A stretch of DNA of 64,000 bases. Source: Streptomyces sp. SID13031 (lineage in GTDB: Bacteria; Actinomycetota; Actinomycetes; Propionibacteriales; Kribbellaceae). The stretch spans positions 868,001 through 932,000 of the forward strand of contig NZ_JAAGLV010000001.1 in assembly GCF_010548305.1 (NCBI RefSeq), written 5' to 3'. Numbering within the stretch: position 1 is the stretch's first letter; every line of letters begins with the position of its first letter. Made by a program: the position numbers and the translations under genes. Below the pieces are notes generated by a model. It did not search any database and was not told the DNA's origin. It saw only the letters and a program-made list of their open reading frames with translations. Positions 17,888-26,188 of the stretch are shown here, piece by piece.

Positions 17888-18408
17888 TCCGTCATCCCCG
17901 CCTTGTCCATGATCTGATCCGCGTCGGCGCCGAGCCGGGCGCGGAGTTTCTTGAGGGCGTCGGAGACCTGGCTCTTCACCGTGCCGATCGAGCAGTCGAG
18001 AAGCTCGGCGGTCTGGGCCTCGGTGAGGTCCTCGTAGTACCGCAGCACGACCGCCGCGCGCTGGCGAGGCGGAAGCTTTCTGAGTTCGTCCCACAACCAG
18101 AGCCGGGCGGTGGCGTCCTCGGTGGCAGCCGCTTGCTCCGGTACGTCGTCACGCGGCCGCTCGGCGTGCCAGGCCTTGCGGCGCCACCAGGTGATCGCGA
18201 CGTTGGTGATCGCCTTGCGGGTGTAAGCCTCCGCGTTGGCCGGATCCCGCAGTTTGTGCCAGGCGACATACGTCTTCGTGAGCGACTCCTGGACCAGATC
18301 GTCGGCCAGACCACGATCACCGGCCAGCAGGTAGGCGTACCGATACAGCGCCCCGTGCCGGGCGGTAGCGAACTCCACGAACGCACTGGAGTCCTTTCCG
18401 TCGGCCAT
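17884..18408 (-). CDS. SigE-family ECF RNA polymerase sigma factor
   Basis: The 174-residue protein has region 2 (FVEFATARHGALYRYAYLLAGD, then ADDLVQESLTKTYVAWHKL) and region 4 (LPPRQRAAVVLRYYEDLTEA, then the recognition helix IGTVKSQVSDALKKL). These match the actinobacterial SigE-family short ECF type, which redirects RNA polymerase to specific promoters. I chose the ATG at 18408 because GAGGGAGAC precedes it; the upstream extension lacks sigma homology and runs into the glp regulatory region. It is divergent from glpF and coupled to the membrane protein gene at its 3' end. Confidence 0.9.
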   Translation of the reverse strand: MADGKDSSAFVEFATARHGALYRYAYLLAGDRGLADDLVQESLTKTYVAWHKLRDPANAEAYTRKAITNVAITWWRRKAWHAERPRDDVPEQAAATEDATARLWLWDELRKLPPRQRAAVVLRYYEDLTEAQTAELLDCSIGTVKSQVSDALKKLRARLGADADQIMDKAGMTE

Positions 18409-18519
18409 CTTGTCTCCCTCACGCGCTGGTCGGTCTACTGCCCACCTTGACGCCCTGACGCCGTCAAACGGTTGGGTGTCCGCAACCGGAGTGTCGCAAT
18501 CGTGTGGCAGGGTGGAGGC

Positions 18520-18536
18520 GTTCGACAATGTCGAAC
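18520..18536. promoter_or_regulatory. Perfect 17-bp palindrome, candidate glycerol-regulator operator
   Basis: GTTCGACAATGTCGAAC is an exact palindrome around a central base. It lies 8 nt upstream of the proposed glpF -35 box and about 110 nt upstream of the divergent sigma gene. An IclR-family protein such as the one encoded at 25370-26128 is the likeliest binder, by analogy with GylR of Streptomyces glycerol operons. Confidence 0.6.
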
Positions 18537-18544
18537 GAGTGGCG

Positions 18545-18573
18545 TTGTGCCGCCTCGCTAACGCTCCTACATT
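18545..18573 (+). promoter_or_regulatory. Candidate promoter of glpF-glpK-glpD
   Basis: TTGTGC (18545-18550) and TACATT (18568-18573) are separated by 17 bp, giving a leader of about 35 nt to the glpF ATG. Confidence 0.5.
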
Positions 18574-18615
18574 CCAGTTCTCCGTGGTCGTCACGGGGTG
18601 GAAGGGAGATCAAGC

Positions 18616-19452
18616 ATGGCTACGACCGAGGCGGTCAAGGCGAAGACCCTTCTGGGGGAGTGCTCCGCCGAGCTCGCCGGTACGTTCATCCTGATCCTGT
18701 TCGGCTGTGGCGTGGTCGCGCAGGTGGTCGGGGGTGGGATCGGGGACCACGACTCCATCGCGTGGGCCTGGGGACTCGGTGTGACACTGGGTATCTACGT
18801 GGCGGGCCGGATGACCGGCGCGCACCTGAACCCGGCGGTGACGATCGCGCTGGCGGCGTTCCGCGGGTTCAGCTGGAAGAAGGTGCTGCCGTACTCGGTG
18901 GCACAGTTCCTCGGAGCGTTCCTGGCGGCGCTCGTAGTTCGCTGGAACTACACCGAGGCACTGCACAAGGTCGACCCGGGCCTGACGATCAAGACCCAGG
19001 GCGTCTTCTCGACGCTGCCCGGGAACGGCAGCATGGATCTCGGCGTCCACATGTGGGGCGGTTTCCGGGACCAGATCATCGGTACGGCGATCCTGATGAT
19101 GGTCATCCTGGCCATCACCGACCTGCGCAACACCTCCCCGGCGGCCAACCTGGCCCCGCTCATCGTCGGCCTGCTGGTGGTCGCGATCGGGATGGCTTGG
19201 GGCACCAACGCCGGCTACGCGATCAACCCGGCGCGTGACTTCGGGCCCCGGCTGGCGTCCTTCTTCACCGGCTACGGGGGAGCGTTCAAGGATCAGTTCG
19301 GGGATATCTATTTCTGGGTGCCGATCGTGGCACCGATCATCGGCGCCCTGATCGGCGCGTTCCTGTACGACCTGCTGGTCGGCCGCAACCTGCCGATCGC
19401 GGACGAAGACGAGGAGCCCGGCCGCATCCCCGAGGGCGAGACCACCGCATGA
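18616..19452 (+). CDS. glpF: Glycerol uptake facilitator, MIP/aquaporin family
   Basis: GlpF is a membrane channel that lets glycerol diffuse into the cell. The 278-residue protein shows both half-membrane motifs, HLNPAVT (NPA at 72-74) and INPARDFGPR (204-208). The aspartate after the second NPAR is characteristic of glycerol-conducting aquaglyceroporins rather than pure water channels. Six membrane segments can be recognised. GGAAGGGAG lies before the ATG at 18616; an upstream ATG at 18598 overlaps that ribosome-binding region and is rejected. glpK starts 28 nt after the stop, so one operon is likely, under the promoter and palindrome just upstream. Confidence 0.95.
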   Translation: MATTEAVKAKTLLGECSAELAGTFILILFGCGVVAQVVGGGIGDHDSIAWAWGLGVTLGIYVAGRMTGAHLNPAVTIALAAFRGFSWKKVLPYSVAQFLGAFLAALVVRWNYTEALHKVDPGLTIKTQGVFSTLPGNGSMDLGVHMWGGFRDQIIGTAILMMVILAITDLRNTSPAANLAPLIVGLLVVAIGMAWGTNAGYAINPARDFGPRLASFFTGYGGAFKDQFGDIYFWVPIVAPIIGALIGAFLYDLLVGRNLPIADEDEEPGRIPEGETTA

Positions 19453-19479
19453 CCCTGCAGCGTGAGGAGAGGAAAATCC

Positions 19480-20997
19480 ATGGCTGACTTCGTAGGTGCC
19501 GTCGACCAGGGCACCACGAGCACCCGCTTCATGATCTTCGACCACTCCGGCAACGAGGTGGGCAAGCACCAGTTGGAGCACTCGCAGATCCTGCCGCAGG
19601 CGGGCTGGGTCGAGCACAACCCGGTCGAGATCTGGGAGCGCACCAGCTCGGTGATCCGGACCGCGCTGAACGCGCAGGGGCTGCATGCGAGCGACCTGGC
19701 GGCGCTCGGCATCACCAACCAGCGCGAGACGGCCGTGGTCTGGAACCGCAAGACCGGCCGGCCGTACTACAACGCGATCGTCTGGCAGGACACCCGGACC
19801 GACCGGATCGCCTCCGCGCTGGAGCGCGAGGGCAAGGGCGACGTGATCCGGCAGAAGGCCGGTCTGCCGCCGGCGACGTACTTCTCGGCCGGCAAGGTGC
19901 AGTGGATCCTCGAGAACGTCGACGGGGTCCGGGAGGCCGCCGAGGCCGGTGACGCCGTCTTCGGCAACACCGACAGCTGGCTGCTGTGGCACCTCACCGG
20001 CGGGACGGAAGGCGGCGTTCACGTCACCGACGTCACCAACGCCAGCCGGACGATGCTGATGAACCTGGAGACGCTCGACTGGGACGACGAGCTGATCTCG
20101 TTCTTCAACATCCCCCGGCAGATGCTGCCGGAGATCCGTCCGTCGTCGGACCCGAACAAGTACGGCGAGACGCTGGTGAACGGTCCGCTCCAGGGCGTCG
20201 TGCCGCTCACAGGTGACCTCGGCGACCAGCAGGCCGCGACCGTCGGTCAGGTCTGTTTCAAGCCGGGCGAGGCCAAGAACACCTACGGCACGGGCAACTT
20301 CATGTTGCTGAACACCGGCACCGAGCTGGTCCGCTCGAAGGCGGGTCTGCTCAGCACGATGGCCTACAAGTTCGGCGACGAGGCTCCGGTCTACGCGCTG
20401 GAGGGATCGATCGCAGTCACGGGCTCGGCCGTCCAGTGGCTCCGGGATCAGCTCGGCATCATCTCCGGCGCGGCCGAGGTCGAGACACTCGCCCGGCAGG
20501 TCGCGGACAACGGCGGCGTGTACTTCGTACCGGCGTTCTCCGGCCTGTTCGCACCGTACTGGCGCTCCGACGCCCGCGGCGCGATCGTCGGGTTGTCGCG
20601 GTTCAACACCAACGCTCACCTGGCGCGAGCGACACTGGAGGCGATCTGCTACCAGAGCAAGGACGTCGCCGACGCGATGGAGAAGGACTCGGGCGTCAAG
20701 CTCGAGGTCCTCAAGGTCGACGGCGGGGTGACGGCGAACGAGCTCTGCATGCAGATGCAGGCCGACATCCTCGGCGTCCCGGTGAGCAAGCCGGTCGTCG
20801 CGGAGACGACCGCCCTCGGAGCGGCGTACGCGGCCGGCCTGGCGGTGGGGTTCTGGAACAACACCGACGAGCTGGTGCAGAACTGGAACGAGGACAAGCG
20901 CTGGAACCCGGAGTGGAACGACGAGCAGCGTGCCGAGGGGTACAAGGGCTGGGAGAAGGCCGTCCAGCGCACCCTCGACTGGGTTGACGTGGATTAA
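19480..20997 (+). CDS. glpK: Glycerol kinase, operon copy
   Basis: GlpK phosphorylates glycerol to sn-glycerol 3-phosphate with ATP, trapping it in the cytoplasm. The 505-residue protein has the FGGY-kinase fold: N-terminal [15 protein letters not shown] phosphate loop, GITNQRET and AIVWQDTRT glycerol-site segments, [10 protein letters not shown], and C-terminal [15 protein letters not shown] with [10 protein letters not shown]. The ATG at 19480 is preceded by GAGGAGAGG; an ATG 18 nt upstream overlaps that site. It sits between glpF and glpD. A second, divergent-in-sequence glycerol kinase lies at 23782-25290. Confidence 0.96.
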   Translation: MADFVGAVDQGTTSTRFMIFDHSGNEVGKHQLEHSQILPQAGWVEHNPVEIWERTSSVIRTALNAQGLHASDLAALGITNQRETAVVWNRKTGRPYYNAIVWQDTRTDRIASALEREGKGDVIRQKAGLPPATYFSAGKVQWILENVDGVREAAEAGDAVFGNTDSWLLWHLTGGTEGGVHVTDVTNASRTMLMNLETLDWDDELISFFNIPRQMLPEIRPSSDPNKYGETLVNGPLQGVVPLTGDLGDQQAATVGQVCFKPGEAKNTYGTGNFMLLNTGTELVRSKAGLLSTMAYKFGDEAPVYALEGSIAVTGSAVQWLRDQLGIISGAAEVETLARQVADNGGVYFVPAFSGLFAPYWRSDARGAIVGLSRFNTNAHLARATLEAICYQSKDVADAMEKDSGVKLEVLKVDGGVTANELCMQMQADILGVPVSKPVVAETTALGAAYAAGLAVGFWNNTDELVQNWNEDKRWNPEWNDEQRAEGYKGWEKAVQRTLDWVDVD

Positions 20998-21067
20998 GGC
21001 AGTAGCGCTCCGCGTTGGGTAGTACGAGGGCATTAGGTAATACGAGGGAACGACGGAAGGAACAGAA

Positions 21068-22780
21068 GTGGGCGCAGTGGCACTGTCACCACAGGCAAGG
21101 ACCGACGCCATCGAAGCGATGGCGGACGGCCGGGAGCTGGACATCCTGGTGATCGGTGGCGGGGTGGTCGGCAGCGGGTCGGCGCTCGACGCCGCGACCC
21201 GGGGGCTGACCACCGGACTGCTGGAGGCTCGTGACTTCGCGAGCGGTACCTCCAGCCGGTCCAGCAAGCTGGTGCACGGTGGCTTGCGCTACCTGGAGAT
21301 GCTCGACTTCCGTCTCGTGCACGAGGCGTTGCAGGAGCGTGGGCTGCTCCTGCAACGCCTGGCACCGCACTTGGTGAAGCCGGTGCCGTTCCTCTACCCC
21401 CTGCAGCACCGGTGGTGGGAGCGGTTCTACGCCGGCGCCGGCGTCGCCCTGTACGACGCCATGGCGCTCAGCTCGGGCTACGGCGCGGGCCTGCCGATCC
21501 ACAAGCACCTGACCCGGCGCGGAGCCATGCGGCTGGCCCCCAGCCTCAAGAAGTCGGCCCTGGTCGGCGCTCTCCAGTACTACGACGCGCAGGTCGACGA
21601 CGCTCGCCACACGATGGAGCTAGCCCGTACTGCGGCGTCGTACGGCGCCCATGTCGCCAACCGGGTCAAGGTGACCGGCTTCCTGCGACAGGGCGAGCGC
21701 GTGACCGGCGTCCAGGCGAAGGACCTGGAGAGCGGGCGCGAGTTCGAGGTGCGGGCCAAGCAGGTCGTCAACGCGACCGGGGTCTGGACCGACGACACCC
21801 AGGCGATGGTCGGCGAGCGCGGGCAGTACCACGTGCGCGCGTCGAAGGGCATCCACCTGGTCGTACCGAAGGACCGGATCCAGTCCAGCACCGGGATGAT
21901 CCTGCGGACCGAGAAGTCCGTGCTGTTCATCATCCCGTGGGGCCGGCACTGGCTGATCGGTACCACCGACACCGACTGGAACCTGGACAAGGCCCACCCG
22001 GCCGCGACCAGCAAGGACATCGACTACCTGCTCGACCACGTCAACTCGGTACTGGTGACGCCGTTGACGCGCGAAGACGTCGAGGGCGTGTACGCCGGGC
22101 TCCGACCCCTACTGGCGGGGGAGTCGGAGAGCACGTCGAAACTCTCGCGCGAGCACGTCGTCGCGCACGCCGCCCCCGGGCTCGTGGTGGTTGCCGGTGG
22201 CAAGTACACGACGTACCGGGTGATGGCGAAGGACGCGGTCGACGCGGCCGCGAACGCGCTCGACGGCCGGGTGCCGAAGTCGGTCACCAAGAACACACCG
22301 CTGGTCGGCGCCGACGGGTACCACGCGATGTGGAACCAGCGTCAGCTGATCGCGCAGCGCTCGGGGCTGCACGTGGCCCGGATCGAGCACCTGCTCAACC
22401 GGTACGGCGCACTCATCGACGAGGTGCTCGAGCTGGTCGCGAAGGACCCGTCGCTGGGCGAGCAGTTGCCCGGCACGCAGGATTACCTCAAGGCAGAGGT
22501 CGTCTACGGAGCCACGAACGAAGGCGCCCGGCACCTGGACGACGTACTGGCCCGCCGGACCCGGATCTCGATCGAGGCCTGGGACCGCGGCGTGGAGGCC
22601 GCCGACGCGGCGGCTCGCCTGATGGCCCCGATCCTCGGCTGGGATGAGAAGACGATCGAGCGGGAGGTCTCCTTCTACCAGCAACGAGTCCAGTCCGAAC
22701 GCGACTCCCAGGACCAGCCCGACGACGAATCCGCCGACAAGGTCCGCCTGGAAGCCCCGGATATCGTCTCCCCGGCCTGA
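21068..22780 (+). CDS. glpD: Glycerol-3-phosphate dehydrogenase, FAD-dependent (GlpD/GlpA type)
   Basis: GlpD oxidises glycerol 3-phosphate to dihydroxyacetone phosphate and passes electrons to the quinone pool at the membrane. The 570-residue protein has an N-terminal FAD-binding Rossmann motif (VIGGGVVGSG, about 28-37), the family signature SSRSSKLVHGGLRYLE, the motif IIPWGRHWLIGTTDTDWN and a C-terminal helical domain. The GTG at 21068 follows GGAAGG. A glpK-glpD gap of 70 nt with a near-duplicate TACGAGGG pair precedes it. A strong terminator (22796-22834) follows, ending the glp operon. Confidence 0.95.
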   Translation: MGAVALSPQARTDAIEAMADGRELDILVIGGGVVGSGSALDAATRGLTTGLLEARDFASGTSSRSSKLVHGGLRYLEMLDFRLVHEALQERGLLLQRLAPHLVKPVPFLYPLQHRWWERFYAGAGVALYDAMALSSGYGAGLPIHKHLTRRGAMRLAPSLKKSALVGALQYYDAQVDDARHTMELARTAASYGAHVANRVKVTGFLRQGERVTGVQAKDLESGREFEVRAKQVVNATGVWTDDTQAMVGERGQYHVRASKGIHLVVPKDRIQSSTGMILRTEKSVLFIIPWGRHWLIGTTDTDWNLDKAHPAATSKDIDYLLDHVNSVLVTPLTREDVEGVYAGLRPLLAGESESTSKLSREHVVAHAAPGLVVVAGGKYTTYRVMAKDAVDAAANALDGRVPKSVTKNTPLVGADGYHAMWNQRQLIAQRSGLHVARIEHLLNRYGALIDEVLELVAKDPSLGEQLPGTQDYLKAEVVYGATNEGARHLDDVLARRTRISIEAWDRGVEAADAAARLMAPILGWDEKTIEREVSFYQQRVQSERDSQDQPDDESADKVRLEAPDIVSPA

Positions 22781-22795
22781 CCCGCACTGCTCGAA

Positions 22796-22834
22796 GGAAG
22801 CCCCGAAGGCGAGCCCCTGGCCTTCGGGGCTTCC
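22796..22834 (+). terminator. Terminator of the glpF-glpK-glpD operon
   Basis: GGAAGCCCCGAAGGC (22796-22810) pairs perfectly with 22820-22834 over 15 bp around a 9-nt loop. No T-tract follows, which is common for actinobacterial terminators. Confidence 0.8.
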
Positions 22835-22929
22835 GCGGCTACCCATCTCCGGATCTCGGGCTACCCATTTCCGGGGCCGAGACCGTTGTCCTGGGCAAGT
22901 AGTGCTGCCGGCTCGCTACAGTGGCCGGT

Positions 22930-23748
22930 ATGGATCTGGTGGAGCTGGCCGAGGTTGTCGAGGCCAATCTGATGTTCAAGATCACCGCGATCGAGCCGTC
23001 CTTGCTCGAGCGACTGGGGATCACCGGCCGCCGGTTCGGGCGGGGGATCGCGCTCTCGTTGCGCAACGACCCGTCGCAGTACTGGTCGAGGGTGCAGGGG
23101 CTCGGGCTCGACGGGCCGGTGACGGCGGAGCTGATCGGTGAGGTCGTCGACTTCCACCGCGCCGCTGGGACGCCCGCCGCCCACTTCCACCTGCCGCCGG
23201 CCGTGCTGCCGGCCGACTGGGATGACATCCGGGAGACGTACGGGCTCGAACCGGGTGGCACGATCGTGAAGCTGCTCCGGGACGATGCGCCGGTTGAGCC
23301 CGCCGAGTCATCACTGCGCATCGGTCCGGTCGACCCGGCTGACTCCGACGGCCACCGGGCGTGGGCCGACATCCAGATCCTCGCGTTCGAGATGCCGGAT
23401 CCGGAGGGACTGCTGGCGGAGATGCTCGCGGCGCTCACCGTCGTACCGGGCTTCCAGGCGTACGGAGCCTGGGACGGCGACAAGTTGGTGGCGACCGGTG
23501 GCCTGTACGTCGAGGATGAGGTCGGCGAGTGCGTGAGCGCGTCGACCCTGCCGGAGTACCGCGGCCGCGGAGCCCAGTCGGCGCTGATCGCCCGGCGGGT
23601 GCAGGACGCGCTGGCTGCAGGCTGCAAGTGGGTCTCCACCGAGACGGGCAAACCGGCCGAGGGGGAGCAGAACCCGTCGCTGGACAACATGCAACGGGCC
23701 GGCTTCAAGCCCCTGTACGACCGCCAGTCCTGGGTCTGGAGGCCCTGA
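22930..23748 (+). CDS. GNAT family N-acetyltransferase with extra N-terminal domain
   Basis: The 272-residue protein has an N-terminal helical half of about 120 residues and a C-terminal GNAT half. The acetyl-CoA segment is visible in VSASTLPEYRGRGAQSALIARR (the R-G-R-G-A loop, near 200-206), with the GLYVEDEVG strand before it. The acceptor is unknown. TACAGT (22917-22922) lies 7 nt before the ATG at 22930, which suggests a leaderless message; a GTG at 22921 overlaps that box and is rejected. It converges on the second glycerol kinase gene with 33 nt between, and no metabolic link to the glycerol genes is evident. Confidence 0.8.
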   Translation: MDLVELAEVVEANLMFKITAIEPSLLERLGITGRRFGRGIALSLRNDPSQYWSRVQGLGLDGPVTAELIGEVVDFHRAAGTPAAHFHLPPAVLPADWDDIRETYGLEPGGTIVKLLRDDAPVEPAESSLRIGPVDPADSDGHRAWADIQILAFEMPDPEGLLAEMLAALTVVPGFQAYGAWDGDKLVATGGLYVEDEVGECVSASTLPEYRGRGAQSALIARRVQDALAAGCKWVSTETGKPAEGEQNPSLDNMQRAGFKPLYDRQSWVWRP

Positions 23749-23781
23749 ACCGGCTGGCTTCCCTGAACCGGAAGGGGCCGC

Positions 23782-25290
23782 TCACTGGTCTGGGCGGATC
23801 CAGCCGAAGGTGCGCTGGACTGCTGCCTGCCAGTTGGCGTACTCCGTGGCGCGTCGGTCGGGGTCCATGTGGGGGAGCCACTGACCGGCCCGGTGCCAGT
23901 TGCTCCGCAGGCCTTCCAGGTCGGGCCAGTAGCCGACCGCCAGGCCTGCGGCGTACGCAGCGCCGAGTGACACCGTCTCGGTGACCATCGGCCGGACCAC
24001 CGGTACGTCGAGCAGGTCGGCGAGGAACTGCATCAGCAGGTTGTTCGCCGTCATGCCGCCGTCGACCTTGAGCGCCTTGAGCGCGATACCGGAGTCCGCG
24101 TTCATCGCGTCGACGACCTCGAGCGTCTGGAAGCCGGTCGCCTCGAGTACCGCCCGGGCCAGATGGCCTTTGGTGATGTACGAGGTGAGACCCGCGATCA
24201 CCCCGCGCGCCTCGCTGCGCCAGTGCGGCGCGAACAGCCCGGAGAACGCGGGCACGATGTAGGCGCCGCCGTTGTCCTCGACCGTCCGGGCGAGCGTCTC
24301 GATCTCGGCGGCGGTGTGGATCAGCCCGAGCCCGTCGCGGAACCACTGCACCAGCGAGCCGGTGACCGCCATCGACCCTTCCAGCGCGTACGCCGCCGGC
24401 TCCGACCCGATCTGGTAGGCGACCGTGGTGAGCATGCCGTGGGTCGACCGGACGATCTCCTTGCCCGTGTGCAGCAACAGGAACGATCCGGTCCCATACG
24501 TGCACTTGGCCTCACCCGCGCTGAAGCAGGTCTGGCCGAACAGCGCGGCCTGCTGATCCCCCAGCGCAGCACCGATCCGTACTCCGGGGAGCACCTCGGT
24601 CGCGGTGGCGAAGACCCCCGAGGACGGGCGGATCTCCGGCAGCACGGTTCGTGGTACGTCGAACGCGGCCAGCAACTGGTCGTCCCACTGGAGCGTCTCG
24701 ATGTTCATCAGCATCGTCCGGCTCGCGTTCGTCACGTCGGTGGCGTGCAGACCGCCCTCCGGGCCGCCGGTGAATTTCCAGATCAGCCAGCTCTCCATCG
24801 TGCCGAACAGCACCTCGCCCCGGTTGGCGCGGGCGCGCAGGCCGGGGGTGTGGTCGAGCATCCAGCGCAGTCGGGGCGCGGAGAAGTACGTCGTCAGCGG
24901 CAGGCCGCAGAGGTCGGCGAAGCGATCCGGGCCTTCGTCGCCGGCCAGTTCGGTGACGAGGCGGTCGGTGCGGGTGTCCTGCCAGACGACGGCATGACCG
25001 ATCGGCTCGCCGGTCCGGCGATCCCAGAGCAGGCTGGTCTCCCGCTGGTTGGTGATGCCGATGGCAACGATCTGGGACGGCTCGGCGCCGATCTGCCGGA
25101 TCGCGGCCGGTACCACCCGGGTGACGTTGCGCCAGATCTCCGCCGCGTCGTGCTCGACCCAGCCCGGCTTCGGAAAGTGCTGCTTGTGCTCCCGCTGCGC
25201 CACGGACACCAACCGGCCCCGCCGGTCGAACAGGATGCAGCGCGTCGAGTTGGTGCCCTGGTCGACCGCCGCCACGTATTGCTCGGCCAT
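23782..25290 (-). CDS. glpK: Glycerol kinase, second copy
   Basis: The 502-residue FGGY kinase has the same motif series as the operon copy: [52 protein letters not shown] and [14 protein letters not shown]. It should also convert glycerol to glycerol 3-phosphate, though a related polyol substrate cannot be excluded. The ATG at 25290 follows GAGGGG; the longer frame is an unsupported extension into the IclR gene region. It lies 79 nt downstream of the IclR gene on the same strand, so the two may be co-transcribed. Differences from the operon copy suggest an old duplication or separate acquisition rather than a recent copy. Confidence 0.93.
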   Translation of the reverse strand: MAEQYVAAVDQGTNSTRCILFDRRGRLVSVAQREHKQHFPKPGWVEHDAAEIWRNVTRVVPAAIRQIGAEPSQIVAIGITNQRETSLLWDRRTGEPIGHAVVWQDTRTDRLVTELAGDEGPDRFADLCGLPLTTYFSAPRLRWMLDHTPGLRARANRGEVLFGTMESWLIWKFTGGPEGGLHATDVTNASRTMLMNIETLQWDDQLLAAFDVPRTVLPEIRPSSGVFATATEVLPGVRIGAALGDQQAALFGQTCFSAGEAKCTYGTGSFLLLHTGKEIVRSTHGMLTTVAYQIGSEPAAYALEGSMAVTGSLVQWFRDGLGLIHTAAEIETLARTVEDNGGAYIVPAFSGLFAPHWRSEARGVIAGLTSYITKGHLARAVLEATGFQTLEVVDAMNADSGIALKALKVDGGMTANNLLMQFLADLLDVPVVRPMVTETVSLGAAYAAGLAVGYWPDLEGLRSNWHRAGQWLPHMDPDRRATEYANWQAAVQRTFGWIRPDQ

Positions 25291-25369
25291 CAGAGTCCCC
25301 TCGCGTCGGCTGGCGGAGTGATGGGGGAGAAGGCCCGCTCGGCGCGCGTGATGGTCGACGAAGCGGAGG

Positions 25370-26128
25370 TCATCTGTCCTCGCGGAGGTCGCGGCCGATG
25401 GCTTCGGCGGTGGCGCGGACCATCGTGATGAGGTCGGTGCGATGACGCAGGCGGCTGTCGCAGATGCGTTCGATCCGGCCGGTGAGGCCGACCGCACCGA
25501 CGACGAGTCCGCCCAACCCGCGGATGGGCGCGGCGATCCCGGCCAGCTCGACGGTGTGCTCCTCGAACTCCCCGGCCCACCCCTTCGCCCGTACCGCGGT
25601 CAGCTCCTCGGCAAGCCGGGCCGGTTCGACGATCGTCCGCGTCGTGTAAGCGTCGAGCTTGCCGGGCCGGGCGGCTCCGCTGGCATCGAACGCGAGCACC
25701 GCCTTGCCGAGAGCGCACGCGTGCGGCGGCAACGTAGTACCGACGTCCAGGTCCTGTTCGCTGTCGTCGGGGCGGAAGACGTGGTGCACGACGACCACCT
25801 TGCCCTCGACCAGGCGGCCGACGCGGACGACCTCGCCGCTACGGGAGGCCAATGAGTCGGCCCAGTTGATCGCCCGGCTGCGCAACTCGTTCGGATCGAG
25901 GTAGGTCTCGCCGAGCCGGCCGAACGCGTCACTGAGCCGGTAGTGCGCGCCGCTGTGGTCCTGCTCCACGAAGCCGACCTGGTGCAGCGTCTTGAGAATG
26001 CCGTGCACGGTCGCCTTGGCCAGCCCGAGCGCATTGCCGAGATCGGCGACGCCCAGCCCGTTCGGGGCGGCGGCGAGTAGTCGCAGCACGGCCGCAGCAC
26101 GTTCGATCGACTGCACGCTGCCCGGCAC
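25370..26128 (-). CDS. IclR family transcriptional regulator, probable glycerol regulator
   Basis: The 252-residue protein has an N-terminal winged helix-turn-helix (about 5-65, [16 protein letters not shown], then [14 protein letters not shown]) and a C-terminal IclR effector domain (about 80-245; [15 protein letters not shown] and the late [11 protein letters not shown]). The GTG at 26128 follows TAGCCT (26135-26140 on the plus strand) by 6 nt, a leaderless arrangement. Streptomyces glycerol operons are controlled by the IclR-type protein GylR, and this gene precedes glpK and lies near glpFKD, so a glycerol or glycerol-phosphate responsive role is likely. The palindrome at 18520 is a candidate site. 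Confidence 0.9.
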   Translation of the reverse strand: MPGSVQSIERAAAVLRLLAAAPNGLGVADLGNALGLAKATVHGILKTLHQVGFVEQDHSGAHYRLSDAFGRLGETYLDPNELRSRAINWADSLASRSGEVVRVGRLVEGKVVVVHHVFRPDDSEQDLDVGTTLPPHACALGKAVLAFDASGAARPGKLDAYTTRTIVEPARLAEELTAVRAKGWAGEFEEHTVELAGIAAPIRGLGGLVVGAVGLTGRIERICDSRLRHRTDLITMVRATAEAIGRDLREDR

Positions 26129-26188
26129 ACCGGCAGGCTACCTGCGATTACGCGTCGTGGCTGCCCTTCGCGGCGGTACCGCCACGCG

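Noticed and set aside
21017-21050. Near-duplicate TACGAGGG pair before glpD as an operator
   Set aside because: It is a short direct near-repeat of low information close to the ribosome-binding site; no dyad and no link to the 17-bp palindrome.
18610-21267. 885-codon minus-strand frame across glpF and glpK
   Set aside because: Shadow frame: it covers two well-identified genes and shows no family features.
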